From assembly GCA_950295325.1 (NCBI GenBank), contig OX485809.1, positions 35,283,081 to 35,347,080 on the forward strand: 64,000 bases of DNA, read 5' to 3'. Origin of the DNA: Polytrichum commune. Its lineage: Eukaryota > Streptophyta > Polytrichopsida > Polytrichales > Polytrichaceae. The translations under genes were made by a program, and so were the position numbers. The notes beneath the pieces are model-generated. The model did not search any database. It worked only from the letters and a program-made list of their open reading frames with translations, and had not been told where the DNA came from. Of this stretch, positions 45,645-57,606 are shown in pieces. Every line of letters starts with the position of its first letter. The first letter of the stretch is position 1.

Positions 45645-47960
45645 TCAACTGCGTGAACTTGCTACAGAGGCGATTGAGGGTCTGAAAATTGACAAGATCG
45701 CCTCCACATAGCACTGCCACAACTTTTTGCAGATCTCGGGAAATTGCGGCCTCTTCTCTGGATTTGTGTCCCAGCATCGCTCAATGAGTTCAGTTAGGCT
45801 CGGCAACGCGTTTCCGAGGCCTAAATCTGGCCTTTCCCCAGCCAATATTCTGGAATGGATTGTGGAGTTCGCAACGCCCTGGAAAGGGATGCCTCCGGTC
45901 AGAATTTCGTAGCACGTCATGGCATAACTGTATACATCCGCTGGCCACTTGTACTCCGCTGCAACCTCCGCATCCAAGATAAGGAAAACTTCCGGTGCCC
46001 TCCATGCCGTTGTGCCCGCCATATGAGTCACGGTCAACCTCGACACGAAGGGCCGAACCTTCGCCAGACCAAAATCTGCGAGTTTCACAATATAGTACTC
46101 CTCTGGAATAATCAAGGAAGCTAAGTATGGGAAGCGTGAAGTGTCCACATCCCTGCCCAAGGGTTGGTAAGTAGGTATGCAGCGATTGATGAGGATATTT
46201 TTGGCTTTCAAGTCCCTGTGCAAGATTTTGTGCTCCCTCAAGTATTGCATTGCCTCAGCTATCTTCAGCATAATGTTGATGGCGATGATGAGAGGGAATG
46301 GAGGGTTGGATTCAGGTCCTGGCTCGGGACATCGCTTCTCGATCACAGTTCGTAGGTCGTGATCCATGAGTTCCATCACCAGCATGCCGGTCTCCCTCTT
46401 CTCCTTGAATCCACATCCTAACAGTTGCACAACATTTGGATGTTGAACTGTTCCCAGTATCGCTGCTTCTTCCTCGAATTTGTTTCTGCTCAACCCTGGT
46501 GCTCTGATGCTTTTAACGGCCACCTTCTCTCTGTACCATTTGTACTTGGCTACCATTCCATAACTCCCAGCATCCACATATTCTTTAAACGACAAAGTGG
46601 CATGGTTGATCCTGAATGTCCAAGGCAAATAACTTGGATGTGGTGTAGGTCCTCGAAGTTTGGTGATGAGAAAGTCTGCAATCAACTCTGCATCCAAGTG
46701 GAAATGCTTCCACTTTTTTATGGACTTTTCTTTCATGTCCTCAAGATTTAGGATCAGTGCAGCGATGTCTTTCGCCTCCAACTCCATAGCTAACTCGATA
46801 CTAGCTGAGAGGTCCTCTGTGCTGTTTAGGGTCTTCTCTGCAAGGTTGCCCTGGAGCTGTAACACTAACCTTCGTTGTTTATCAGACCACACGAATACAA
46901 AATCGTTGGACTCCAGCACCGCGCCAAGATTATACCGCTTCTCCATTGCAAAGAAGGCCAACGTAGCAATGTCCATGCTCCACTGACATTGTCGAAGAGC
47001 AAGGGCAAACACAGTCCACCTTGCTACTTGAGGGTGTGGAAGAACCTGAGCCAAGCTCAGCGCCGTCCTCCACCATTCCTCTTGACTGCATTTCGAAAGC
47101 AATTCGACTACTGACTGTATGTCACTTGTCAAGGTCACTATGGTTCGGATGCAGAATGTGACACATTTGAACCAGGCTCTCCTCTCGTCTAGAGTGAGGT
47201 CTTGAACTCTCAAATGTTTGACCAATGCGAGTGTGTGTCGAAATGTACGAAACTTCTCATCTGCACTTGGGGCCAACGTGTCGGCAACATGTGCACACTG
47301 AAAGCCAAACACTTTAACTTGACCTTTAAGATAAGACACCTCTTGAATCTTTGCCTCAGAACCTTGCAAAGCCGCTGTCAATATTTGAAGTAAAATTGGA
47401 TAACTTTCTTCCAACCGAGTAATCTCTCGACTTTCGTCCCACACTCTTGATCTGGGGTCGTTAAGCTCCGCCCACGTGGGCGACCGGAGTTCAACAACGA
47501 ACTTTTCTAGTTCACCTCTATCGTCTGTAACTGTTGATCGTCCTTGCTTGGGTCCGTCGTCCAAAGTTAAACCGTAACGGTCCTTGGTAACATGCATATA
47601 GTCATACAACATACGTGTCATAATTTCCCTCTCTTGCATGGTAAGTGGGGTGTCAGGTTCTCGCTCGAGGTTGGTCTGCAAATCCTTCAACGCAGCTCGA
47701 TAATCCTCCTTTCGGACTTCTACATAGTGGTCCGAGATCGCTGCCGAGGTCAAGGTCTCTAAATCGATCAAGTAATCTGTAACCATGCGTACCGCAACTT
47801 TCCTCGAGAAGGTAGCAAGACCTATACTTTCTTCCGACCTTAGAGCCGACTGTCTAGTAACCGCGTCCGCCATTCCCCCCCCGACCGCATCCCTCACGGA
47901 TGCAGATGCATCTTCAGAAGGATCTAAGTTTCCACTGTGATACGATGACAGAGATTGCAT
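45645..47960 (-). CDS. Plant protein kinase with long conserved N-terminal region (RAF/TKL-like catalytic domain)
   Basis: Single exon, 771 aa from ATG 47960; the frame is open to a TTG at 48005 with an in-frame TAA above it, so 47960 is the first possible Met. Residues ~50-140 (FSRKVAVRMVTDYLIDLETLTS...MLYDYMH) and ~180-350 (SYPILLQILTAALQG, KVFGFQCAHVADTLAPS, EEWWRTALSLAQVLPHPQVARW) form a helical region resembling the DUF1221-type kinases of plants; I name that from memory. The kinase domain spans about 458-750: glycine loop AGSYGMVA, VAVK Lys (~483), EEEAAIL, HRDLKAKNIL (Asp ~583), DFG (~629), AWRAPEV and RCWDTNPEKRPQF. All catalytic residues are present. A ~35-residue insert separates HRDLKAKNIL from DFG. 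No signal peptide or membrane span, so probably a cytoplasmic signalling kinase. Substrate and pathway unknown. Confidence 0.93.
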   Translation of the reverse strand: MQSLSSYHSGNLDPSEDASASVRDAVGGGMADAVTRQSALRSEESIGLATFSRKVAVRMVTDYLIDLETLTSAAISDHYVEVRKEDYRAALKDLQTNLEREPDTPLTMQEREIMTRMLYDYMHVTKDRYGLTLDDGPKQGRSTVTDDRGELEKFVVELRSPTWAELNDPRSRVWDESREITRLEESYPILLQILTAALQGSEAKIQEVSYLKGQVKVFGFQCAHVADTLAPSADEKFRTFRHTLALVKHLRVQDLTLDERRAWFKCVTFCIRTIVTLTSDIQSVVELLSKCSQEEWWRTALSLAQVLPHPQVARWTVFALALRQCQWSMDIATLAFFAMEKRYNLGAVLESNDFVFVWSDKQRRLVLQLQGNLAEKTLNSTEDLSASIELAMELEAKDIAALILNLEDMKEKSIKKWKHFHLDAELIADFLITKLRGPTPHPSYLPWTFRINHATLSFKEYVDAGSYGMVAKYKWYREKVAVKSIRAPGLSRNKFEEEAAILGTVQHPNVVQLLGCGFKEKRETGMLVMELMDHDLRTVIEKRCPEPGPESNPPFPLIIAINIMLKIAEAMQYLREHKILHRDLKAKNILINRCIPTYQPLGRDVDTSRFPYLASLIIPEEYYIVKLADFGLAKVRPFVSRLTVTHMAGTTAWRAPEVFLILDAEVAAEYKWPADVYSYAMTCYEILTGGIPFQGVANSTIHSRILAGERPDLGLGNALPSLTELIERCWDTNPEKRPQFPEICKKLWQCYVEAILSIFRPSIASVASSRS

Positions 47961-48820
47961 ATTAAGTGGAGTATCTTCCGAATCTCCAGAAATTTCAGAT
48001 TGCAAATTGAGTCGATTCCAGTCTCGCGCAGATTAGAGGTCCTGCATATATTCATCAGACCTTGTTATTCAAAAAATTTACAGTATGTCGCACAAAATTC
48101 ATTAGACAGATAACCATCCTTGCACACCCTAATTCGAAATCTACACCTCGAATGGGCGATTACTTCGATGAATTCTTGGGTAAGACTTTCGGTTCAGTGG
48201 AAATGTAATCATTAAGAAAGCTGGAAATTTCTTTTGGTTTACTATCAAAAATAGAAACCAAGCCGTGCATGATATCATAATTAGACATGCTGGGGAAACT
48301 ACAACCACTCCTCGGTCGAAGAAGGGATTAATGAGAAGGAAAATTGTCACGTCAGATTGATTTGGTAGGATTAGAAAGTGAAGCGAAGTACCTCAGTGCG
48401 AAGTGAATCAAAATCGAATCGAAAATTCAAACTCGTACATCAGTGTTTGCGTAGTCTCTGACAGGAAATATTTGTCGTTTCTTCTTTTTTCTGGGGTAAC
48501 TTTGTGCTCAATCCACCCTGCAGAGGCGTGCCGTATTCAGTTAATTTTCAGTGGACTCTCCAACTTCAGCATTCGGTGATTCCACGTGTTAGCTCAATTT
48601 CATCAGTCTCTCAATGGACTCAATACACACAGTGGCTATAGCACAAATTTCAGACCCTTCTAACTGAGTTCCCTTTTCCTGGAGAATTAGGGATACCATT
48701 TCATTGAAAGAGGATCCATCGATCCTCAGATTCTTGCAAACCAACAGTTTCATATATCAAACTCACAAATTGGATTGGAACCTTGGACCGGAATGGTATC
48801 TGATGAGGAACCAGAGGAGC
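47961..48820. other. Upstream region of the kinase gene
   Basis: Kinase promoter/leader side. No gene; a possible acceptor (ATGCAG on the minus strand near 48043) could mark a 5' UTR exon. Confidence 0.4.
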
Positions 48821-49890
48821 TTAGGTCGATGAAGCTAAAGTGCTACTACACAAAAACATATTGGTCAATATACCTTCCACCACTCAGCCGATTTGAGTAA
48901 TAGACCTCCACAGGACCAGCGTTGAGTTCCTCCCAATCTGGCTGAGAGTAATGGAATTTTGAGCTACAGTAGTGATAAGGTTATTGCCAAGAAAGAAGAA
49001 AGTAGCTTGTAAGCCGGGATGAACCAGTACAAATCGTCACAGAAAGCCCCGAAGATGTTGATGACAACCAATACCAAACTATATTAACACAATAAAGTCT
49101 GCCGATCCAGTGCACCGTCCCCTAGAAGGTTAGGTCGATGAAGCTAGAGTGGTACTACACACAATCGTATTGGTCGATTGTAGCTGTTGCCGTTTCACCT
49201 TCCACTCGGCAAATTTGAGTTACAGGACCATTGTCGAGTTCCTCCCAACCTGTCTCTGAGAAATGGAATTTTGAGCTACAGTACTAATAAGCTTATCCTC
49301 AAGAGAGAAGAAACGAGGTTGTAAATTGTAAGCCGGGGTGAACCGGTAAGAATTGTCGCAGAGAACTCTGGAGATATTGATGAAAGCCCCAGTGCTTGGT
49401 GTAAGGATGAGCTTGACAGAAATCGATGCACAAACAGAACCAAATTCTCTAACTGTTGAAACAGAAGAAAATTCTGCCGATCCGGTGCCCCATCCCCTAG
49501 AAGCTTAGGTCAATGAAGCTAAAGTACTACTACACAAAATTATATTGGTCGATTGTAGCTATTGCCAACTCACCTTCCACCACACGGCTAATTTCAGTTG
49601 CAGACCTCCACAGGACCAACGTCGAGTTCCCCCCAACCTGTCTGAGAGAAATGGAGTATTGAGCTAAATTACTGAAAAGGATATCCCCAAGAAGGAAGAA
49701 ACTCGGTTGTAAAGCGTAAGCCGGGATGAGTTAGTACAAATTGCCACAGAAAATCCCAAAGCTGTTTGATGAAAGCCCCAGTGCTTTCAAGTGTAGTAAT
49801 AAGCTTGACAGAAATCGATCCACAAACTGCACCAAATCCCCTAACTTTATAAACAATAGAAGTTTGCCAATCCGGCACTGCGCCCGTCCC
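48821..49890 (+). repeat. Three ~310-375-bp tandem units upstream of the kinase
   Basis: TTAGGTC(G/A)ATGAAGCTA occurs at 48821, 49130 and 49505. Each unit shares ACTACACA-AA--TATTGGTC, CACCTTCCAC, ACCTCCACAGGACCA-CGT, GAGTTCC-CCCAA-CTG, ATGGA-TTTTGAGCTACA, GTAAGCCGGG-TGA and GCCGATCC-GTGC, with length differences from indels. No ORF is kept in all units. Confidence 0.9.
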
Positions 49891-50082
49891 CTACAAGCGA
49901 CCGCGTGCTTCGCTAATCAAGGGAAGAAGTGCGTACTCATTCAGTAGTGTGCTCGTGAGACTAAAAGTCTTGAACCATATGCAGTTTCCGACTTCAGCCT
50001 CGTCACCAACCTTCAACCGAAGATATAGCCTCACCACCAGTTGAAACTGTTTGCCCATCTTCTGCACTCCGTGTCGCAACAT
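49891..50082 (-). CDS. Possible small ORF or first exon, 63 aa, unrecognised
   Basis: MLRHGVQKMGKQFQLVVRLY... begins at 50082 and ends in TAG where the tandem repeats start. Balanced codons and a GC-richer, promoter-like flank (50100-50300) make it look more coding than its neighbours. No family is recognised and a continuation by splicing was not found. It may be leader sequence. Confidence 0.2.
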   Translation of the reverse strand: MLRHGVQKMGKQFQLVVRLYLRLKVGDEAEVGNCIWFKTFSLTSTLLNEYALLPLISEARGRL

Positions 50083-50737
50083 CCAAAATTTCCGTGTCTT
50101 AACATGATCTGTCCACTACGTTTTCCAGTCTCTGCCTCCCGGCGACTAAGCTTAATAAAACCACCTACCTCCACTTAAGCCTCGCCTCGCCGCGCCTCGC
50201 CAGCAAGTGCAGTGGCGACTTCAGACGCATTTCATCGCCGACGTAGAAACCTCCGGGGCCGGAGCCTCTGGAAGCAGACTTCCATAAGCCTAAGCAATCG
50301 CATCAAGGGTTGTTTTACGTTAGGGGCCGAGGTTGTGGTTTACTTTCTTTGGTTCTATTTCCATGGAAAGGGCATAAGGTATGTGGGGTGTTACTTGGTT
50401 CCTTTTTCATGTTCTTCACCTTCTACCCATTAGATCTACACAACAGCTGCATCAACAAATCTACAATGAAACATATGCCAAAACCGGATTGAAAATCAAA
50501 TCTTTCCTCATCTAGTTATGGTTGTTGTTGTTGGAAGTGCATGTTTGTTGATTTCTTAACTGAATACACAGGTTCTCCCAATTGTGTTCATTGTTGAGTG
50601 TAGAGTAATTATTAAAATTTGGAAACGTAGTGCAATCTCTTTTAGACATGTGACTTTATGATGTTTGCTCTTTGATCCTCATCGAACCACATACCAATCA
50701 AATCTAGGGGTTCGATTACAAAAACGAGCCACTTAAG
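50083..50737. other. GC-richer flank then AT-rich spacer
   Basis: 50160-50300 contains repeated CCTCGCC words and a 73-codon frame (50212-50433) without a recognised domain. Could be a promoter region. No gene called. Confidence 0.35.
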
Positions 50738-50745
50738 TCCCAATG

Positions 50746-51159
50746 CACGGGGAGGTCACTCCATTGTAAAGTTGAACAACCACGTGCAATCACTTTACAT
50801 GTAAAAAATCTTACTTTTTACATAAAGCATCATCAAAATGAGTCAAACTTCTATCATTTTTTTTCATGAGTAAGATATACACGGTACCTATAACATAGTA
50901 AAAAATGTTAACTAAATTTGATGATTTGTTTTATATATAAAACATACCGTTTCTAACTAGAATGACACAGAATTGAACTATACAAATTACTACAAAAAAT
51001 GAAGATGACTAAAATTCTCCAAAAATAGATATTATCAAAGGTTATGTATATGTAGAAAAAATATCATAAATTTTAAAACTATCTATGGCATGTAATATAG
51101 GGATAGCAAACTTTGTTCACATGTGGTGTTCAACTTGACAATGGAGTGACCTCCCCGTG
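50746..51159. mobile_element. 414-bp MITE, copy 2
   Basis: Starts CACGGGGAGGTCACTCCATT and ends in its inverse. Flanks TCCCAATG (50738-50745) and ACCCAATG (51160-51167) form a 7/8 target duplication. The interior aligns end to end with 28442-28851 (AACATACCGTTTCTAACTAG; ACTATCTATGGCATGTAATA). Confidence 0.92.
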
Positions 51160-51167
51160 ACCCAATG

Positions 51168-52015
51168 TCTACCTTAGTAATTGCTAACTTCCATACCCAC
51201 AACCATGCTTTACCCTATAAGCCCACTAAGGTAGAGTAGACAAACTTTTTCCATTGACTTAAGCAATTTCGCATAAGTGTAGTACAAGTGTGATATTGAG
51301 GTGATTTTTCACAAGTCTAGAATTTGATATCACAACATTTAACCAAAAAATCATAATTTATTTCCAAGTTTTGAAATTTTTCAAAGCCAAGATTCTCTCC
51401 CAAATCATAACCATGGCATAGGTTGACCCACTTTCAATAGGGGACGAAGACTTGAGTACAATCGGTGCCCTTTTTCAAGGAACTCAAATTTGTGCCCTTT
51501 TAACTTCACAACTTTAGAGGACTCTATGTATTGAGATTGGGGTGGGTTGTCCGAAATGGATCTATCTACTCTAGACATGTATTACTCAAATATTTCTCTC
51601 TCGTAGTATATGAAACATGCAACTACATCGATTATCCCATTTAGTGAGGGTTGCTTAATAATTTGTGTGGGAAATTAGTGAAGGTCATACTAAATTTCTT
51701 TACGCTATAAAATTAGTGCCACCGTAAGATAATGGGTTTCATGAGGTCAAAGTGTCTCATCACTTGGCACTCATTTGGTTCTCTTGTTGGGTGGTTCTTT
51801 CGCAGTGCTACCATACCTTTTAACGGCACATGAAGTTGTTGTTGCCACTAATGCCCCATCAAGAATCATTCTCAGAGTTACAACCTCAAGCTTCAAAGCA
51901 CCTTAGAGCATGCACTAATCTTCTTGAAATGTATGGTAAATGAGCATGTATTCATGAATTTAGTATCACTTAGTAGAAATTGAACCCTCGCTAATGTTGA
52001 GATTTGGCATGATAG
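51168..52015. other. Intergenic, no gene seen
   Basis: AT-rich; short frames only. Confidence 0.4.
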
Positions 52016-52328
52016 TGTGTGTTCCGGGATGCACCACTTGCACTACATGGGATAATTAGTGTAGTGAAAATGGTCAACAAATCCAAATCATGCCCATAGT
52101 CATTTGCCTCATAGTTTTAAGAGTTTATATAAATATGCTATTCATTATCAAAGTGAAGATTCTCCTGCTCAATAAGTGGTCACATAGGTCCCCCAAACCA
52201 TGTTGGTTATTGAGCTTAGAATGTTGGTATATTTTGCGTACACACCCCAATCCCTCCAAACACACATCTTTCGAGTGTCCATTCTTAGATCCACACCTAA
52301 CCATGTACCACTCAAATATAAGTGTCTA
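52016..52328 (-). mobile_element. TAAGGTAA-family MITE, inverted copy, ends frayed
   Basis: Reverse complement matches 60451-60700 and 63160-63440: TATTTGAGTGGT, GGTGTGGATCTAAGAATGGACA, CAACATG-TTTGGGGGACCTATG, GAGAATCTTCACTTTGA. The TAAGGTAA ends themselves are not visible. Confidence 0.75.
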
Positions 52329-53567
52329 GGTTTTGTTGCATTGGATTTAGGCACGTCTATTTCAAGGGTGATTGTGGTTTACTTTTTTATATTCTATTTC
52401 CATGGAAAAGATATTTCAATCCATTATTCCGTGGAAAAGATGTTTCAATCCATTACTCCTCTTGTTCATAACCGCCCTAGGTTGGTTGTTTATGCCCATG
52501 TGGCATCACTATAGAGATTCAAAACCAAGATTTAGGGAGAGAGGTTGAGGAGTCAACCACTTCCGCATTACAATCAAAGGTCAACAAGAAGCATAGTCAC
52601 TTCAATATCTTCTCGAATCCAATACTTAAACTAAGGATAGATTGCCATTTGGAAAACTAACCCCACCATCCCCTACAACCACAAGGATTTGCACACGACA
52701 AGTGTACATGGGAAAAAACTACGGGTTCGGTTGAATATTGTGATTAACCATAACCACCTTTGTAGTGGAAACGATTCATCAATGGCAAAGTGCATTAAGT
52801 ACACTCTAAACTCCATACTATCACACATGTAGCAACCAAAGTGCACGTGATATTACAAAGTTTTGTAGTGCTAACATGGATGTTGTGATACTATAGAATT
52901 AATGTAACATGTGACATTACAGAATAACACAAAGGAAATGTGAAGACAATTTGAATTCGTTCTCCCGTCACCTACGCTAGTGTGGCCCACTCCACTTGGC
53001 CTTCCTAGGCGATGTGATAGATGCATGCACCAACATTCAACAAGTAGCATAAGAGAAAGAAGAATAAGAATAAGAAGGTGACACTCCACATGTTGACACA
53101 TGGTGCAATGCGAGAGTGTGGCTTCACTTCTTTGGTGGTTTGCATTATTGACAAATTTTGTGATATAAGGGAGAGAAATGTGACAATAAGGAGTGAGATT
53201 TGAACTACAAACATCCGTTCCCTAGGGTTTGGGGATATTAGAGAGTGTGTGACAATATGGGGGTTGATATTACGGAGTTTAGGGTGTAATTTACTTTCCT
53301 GACAATTTGAACGAGGGTGGGGAATCGGGGATATATATGTCGGTTAGCAAACTTCTTCCTGTGGGTTTCCACAATCAAGTGTGAAGCAAGCTAGGCATAA
53401 GTTAAGCACAGGCCACACGCTTTCCAGGAAGTGGTTTGATATTGGCTTTTGCCAGGTCCGCCGAGCTGGGTAAGGTCCACAAGCAGCTCATCATCGACCA
53501 AGGATTTATTAGTCAACAGGAAGCGCAGCCAATCTTCATGATGCCCTTGTCTGCAGAATCTTCATGA
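52329..53567. other. Intergenic, no gene seen
   Basis: Short frames only. Confidence 0.4.
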
Positions 53568-54707
53568 TGGCCGCTTTACACCAAGAGGCCGGGCCGATTC
53601 GTTGTGTAAGAGGCTTGCAATCTTCATTTGTGATTGGCCAAAAGGCTGAAATCAGCCCCAACCCCTTTACACCTAGAGGCCGGGCCAATTCGTTGTGTAA
53701 GAGGCTTGAAATCCTCACTTGTGATTGGTCAAAAGGTTGAAATCAGCCCTAACCCCTTTACACCTAGAGGCAGGGCCGTTTTGGTGGTATGAATTTTTTA
53801 ATAAAAAAAAACATGGTATGACACGGCCCGAGCTCGTTGAATTGGGTGCACCCAAAATGAAGGGCCAATTCTTGGCCTCGGGGCCAATGCCACATTTCAA
53901 TAAACAAAACTTTTTTTTTAATAAAACATGATTTTTCTAGCGAACTATATCCATTGGATTATGTGGAAACATGAACGGCTCTATGCTAGATTATGCTAGA
54001 TCTGTTGGATTATGCTATATTTACTCAGGGAGTGCACTATTCATTAAAACCAAGCATCACGTGCGTGCATGCCCCTTATTAAAATACCCCTGTATACATT
54101 TTATTTTTGCTAAAATCAAGCAATATACTTACAAATCTCATTGCTTCAAAATATATTTCCATACGTACACAAGGGTCCAAAAACAAATACAAAAATTGTA
54201 TATAACATGTGTACAAATGTTTGGAAATGCAAAAATATGGGCCTATTATATGTATAATATCAAATTATGGATTTTTAGTTATAAAGTCGTTACTTAGTGG
54301 ATGAAAAAACGCATGATTCTTGGTCCATGTCTGACTTGAACGCGTAAACGCGTACTTTTCATATATTTTTCTATAGCCTTATCTCTAGCCTCGTGTATAT
54401 CTACTTCCTGCTTAATAGCAATATGTCTCTTGTATGTACATTTTGTACATGCTTGTTTTAAATAATACCCCTTTTGTGCATGCACGTGTATATTTACAGT
54501 ACTTGAACAGTGCACTCCCTGGGTAGATTTATTGAATCGGCCTAGCTTCTTGGCCCTAAGGCCTTTACATATGAAAAAATTGCCCCCCATTATAATCTTA
54601 TTATAATGTGTTGTTGAGGCTGACCTCCAAACCAAAAGGGGTTGAAATTTCATGCAAATGGCCTCAAGGGGGATTGGTCCGGCCTCTAGGTGTAAATCAA
54701 AGCGGCC
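53568..54707. mobile_element. Inverted-repeat element (~1.14 kb) with internal 91-bp tandem repeats
   Basis: GGCCGCTTTACACC-AGAGGCCGG at the left end (53568) is inverted at 54683-54707. Nested inside, TTTACTCAGGGAGTGCACT (about 54020) is inverted at about 54515-54526, and the text on both sides of these words is also roughly mirrored (AAGCAATAT; CATGCACGTG). Just inside the left end, a 91-bp unit starts at 53575, 53666 and 53757 (third one partial). Looks like a foldback or non-autonomous DNA element. No target duplication found and no transposase. Confidence 0.55.
53575..53785 (+). repeat. 91-bp tandem repeat, 2.3 units
   Basis: TTTACACC(A/T)AGAGGC-GGGCC starts at exact 91-bp steps (53575, 53666, 53757). 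Confidence 0.92.
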
Positions 54708-54840
54708 CTTATACTCTTGATATTTTGGGTGATGATTGAATTTGCAAAAGCAAATGTGAAATTGCCTGGGACGCAACCTACCTCTCGATCATTAGAAGCA
54801 CTGACAAAGTAGAGACATGCAATATATATATGGTATGCAG

Positions 54841-55025
54841 AACCGACTGCTGGTTACAGATGAACCACTTGAGTTTGAGAAATAACCGGTTGAAGTTCAA
54901 GGCTTCAGGAGAATTGCCGAGCGTTTTCAAGGAATCTATAGAATATTATACTCCAAAGTGATAAAGAAAAGCCAAAAGATCACAAACACTGTGCTCAAAA
55001 ATCTCCCCGGACACTGGTATGCAGG
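54841..55025 (+). repeat. Left member of a direct repeat bracketing the second Tigger remnant
   Basis: GAACCG-C-G-TGGTTACAG, ATGAACC, TTGAGTTTGAGAAATAA, GGTTGAAGTTC and GGAATCTATAGAA, then CCCCGG-ACACTGG, match 57379-57606 in the same order and orientation. Confidence 0.8.
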
Positions 55026-55439
55026 TGTTATTTGGTTGCTTTTTCTTTACTGGAATATGATGTTTGATTGGTGTGTGGTTAAGCTCAAAGAACAAACATC
55101 ATAAAGACAAATGTTCACATGAGATTGGAGTATGTCTCCAATTTTATTGAGTATTCTACTTTCAATAGTGAACACAGTTGGGAGGACTTATGTATTCAGT
55201 TAAAAAATCAACAAACGTGTATTTATGATAACCATAATTAAATCAAGGGAGGTTTGATTTTTCCATATCTCATCTTTTGTTGGTGCGTCATCGTACATTT
55301 GCTAATGCAACACAAGTTTCACATTATGAATGTAATTAGTAGAAGTTGGAGAACATGAAAAAATATATAATAAAACAAAACACACCCTTTGGTGACCATC
55401 ATGACTTCATTATTGGACAGAAAGTTCAAATAAGCTAAA

Positions 55440-57310
55440 TTATGTATGTTTTTCTCCCCCTTAAATATGACACGTTTGGTGGCACAAGAAAGTGTTGTAT
55501 TATCCAAATGTCATATTCTACATAATATGATAGTTTGGTCTCAAATGCCGCATTATTGAGGTTTTTCAAGAAATGGGTCTATTTCAATGTAAAATGTCAT
55601 CTTGTATACACAATGAAGAAACATTAGTATGAAAGAACACTTTTATTAGTATGAAAGAAATATGTTCACAATATCACACAATATGGAGTTTAAAAAAAAT
55701 GTAGTCCCATGATAATGTCTTCACCATATCACACACTACAAAAGTATGAATATATTGTCTTTAATGATGTTTGATGATGTTGGAAATTGATATCTTCTTC
55801 AATTAATCCGTAAAAGATTACAAGTTCATCACATCTTCTACAACCTAAAACTTTGATGGATGCTTATATTTGATAATAATTGGGCATACTCATGGGCTTG
55901 AGGAAGCTTGACTATTGGTGTTGGTTGGTCGTCCACATCCCTCAATTGGCTCTTCATTCAAAATTAAACATGAATGAATTTTTGTATCCCATGCCAAGCC
56001 CACCAACTCAACCATGTTGTACTCTACGTCAACAATTTCCTCTCCCGCCAATTGCACATATTCTTCATTAAGGATATCTTCACTTTCAAGATTCAAGGAG
56101 GAAATGAGACTTGTCTATTCATTGTTGCTTCTTTCATTCTTGATTTCTCACGTTCATGATCCATAACAAAATCATCACTCCATTCTGCAAATAAAATCTT
56201 GGACATCCTCTAGTTATTTCATGATTTGGGAATTCATCGCTCTCCACACTTGAGAGCACCACACAATAGCATGCCTTACATTAGGCATTATATTCCTCAA
56301 GTCTTAGTGAGTAGTAGAAGAATCAAACTAAGAGAGAACCCAGTCCAAAGCTTCTTCTTAAACTAATCCAAGGATTGTACCACACTTGTAACATTAGGTG
56401 GTAAGAATGCAATAGAAATATTGCTCAACTACAAGGTTGAAAACCAAATGATTCACCCCTACCAACATCCTCAAGGGAATGAGTAACAAATTTGTCCATA
56501 ACTAAAAGTACCTTCCACTTTTGAGATTTGAAATGTACATTGAGGCTCATTATCCAACTCCCAAATACATATGATGTCATCCATATCATTTGGTTTGCAA
56601 ACCACCACACATAATTTGTTGGCAACCACCTTCCAAAGCATCTCGGGCGTAGAGATTTGTAAATAATCACAAGATTCAACTTGTCAGTGCTTGTCATATT
56701 TTTAGCAAGAGTGAGACAATCCTTCTAAATTTTACGCCCATAAACTTTTCCTTGCACTAGTGTCTTGTTTGGTTGGGCATGATAAAATACTATTGACACC
56801 TCCGGAGCCAAGAAATTGAAGAGTGGCATGGGCAAATCTAGGAGTATGAGTTAGCGAGGACTAAAATTTCCAATCTAAAGAGATATAAGATTCAAGTGTG
56901 AGGAAAAATTTCAAATCAAAAAGAGAAATCAACAACTTCAAAATTATAGGTTGCAGATCCAACAATCCCTAAGCCCTTCAACATCCTTCCAAACCCAAAG
57001 TAATGTATGGTTTGAAACCAAGGTTTAAAAACAATTAACTTGAGTTAACTTAAGTTAACCCATTGATGAATTCACCATGTACTCCCCGATCCCAAGACAA
57101 ATCCTCAATGTGGATCCCACCACCTGCACGCATTAATTACCTCTATTCTATGACAAGTCATGCCTAAAAATTGTCGTATTACAAACATCGTAGTAATATT
57201 ATCAGAGTACATTAACACCAGAAAGTTTGGTCAATGGAAAATGCGTCATATAATTGAGGTGTTGTACTATTGAGTGTTCTATTATATTGGGGTCATTGTA
57301 CTCGTGCAAA
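55440..57310 (-). pseudogene. Second dead Tigger/pogo-like transposon
   Basis: Minus-strand frame 56697-56425 reads DKLNLVIIYKSLRPRCFGRWL and, further on, WIMSLNVHFKSQKWKVLLVMDKFVTHS, matching the PLVIG-S--PRCF and W---L-----KVLLL-DNA--H blocks. 56096-55890 (EEIVDVEYNMVELVG) aligns with the acidic tail of the copy at 1000-2640. CGTA-TAT-GAG motifs lie at both flanks (about 55545 and 57180-57260). The frame is broken throughout. The last catalytic block has lost Asn-Ala. Confidence 0.72.
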
Positions 57311-57378
57311 GAAGTTGGATCCTTCATTTCGTGGAATGTACCATTGACTTTGGCCATGGCTTGGAGCTTATGTCCGGG

Positions 57379-57606
57379 AAGAACCGGCGGTTAGTTACAG
57401 ATGAACCGGTTGAGTTTGAGAAATAAAAGGTTGAAGTTCGAGACTTCAGGAGGTTACCGATCATTTTAGAGGAATCTATAGAAGAAATTACCTCAAATGA
57501 ATAAAGCAAAACCGGAAGATGTCAACATGTAACCGACTGGATTTAGAATCACCAGGATCTTGACCGACTAAGTTATGCCCAGAAACTTCCCGGGCACTGG
57601 CTTGCA
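57379..57606 (+). repeat. Right member of the direct repeat around the Tigger remnant
   Basis: Matches 54841-55025 but carries about 45 bp extra (CAACATGTAACCGACTGG...). Confidence 0.8.
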
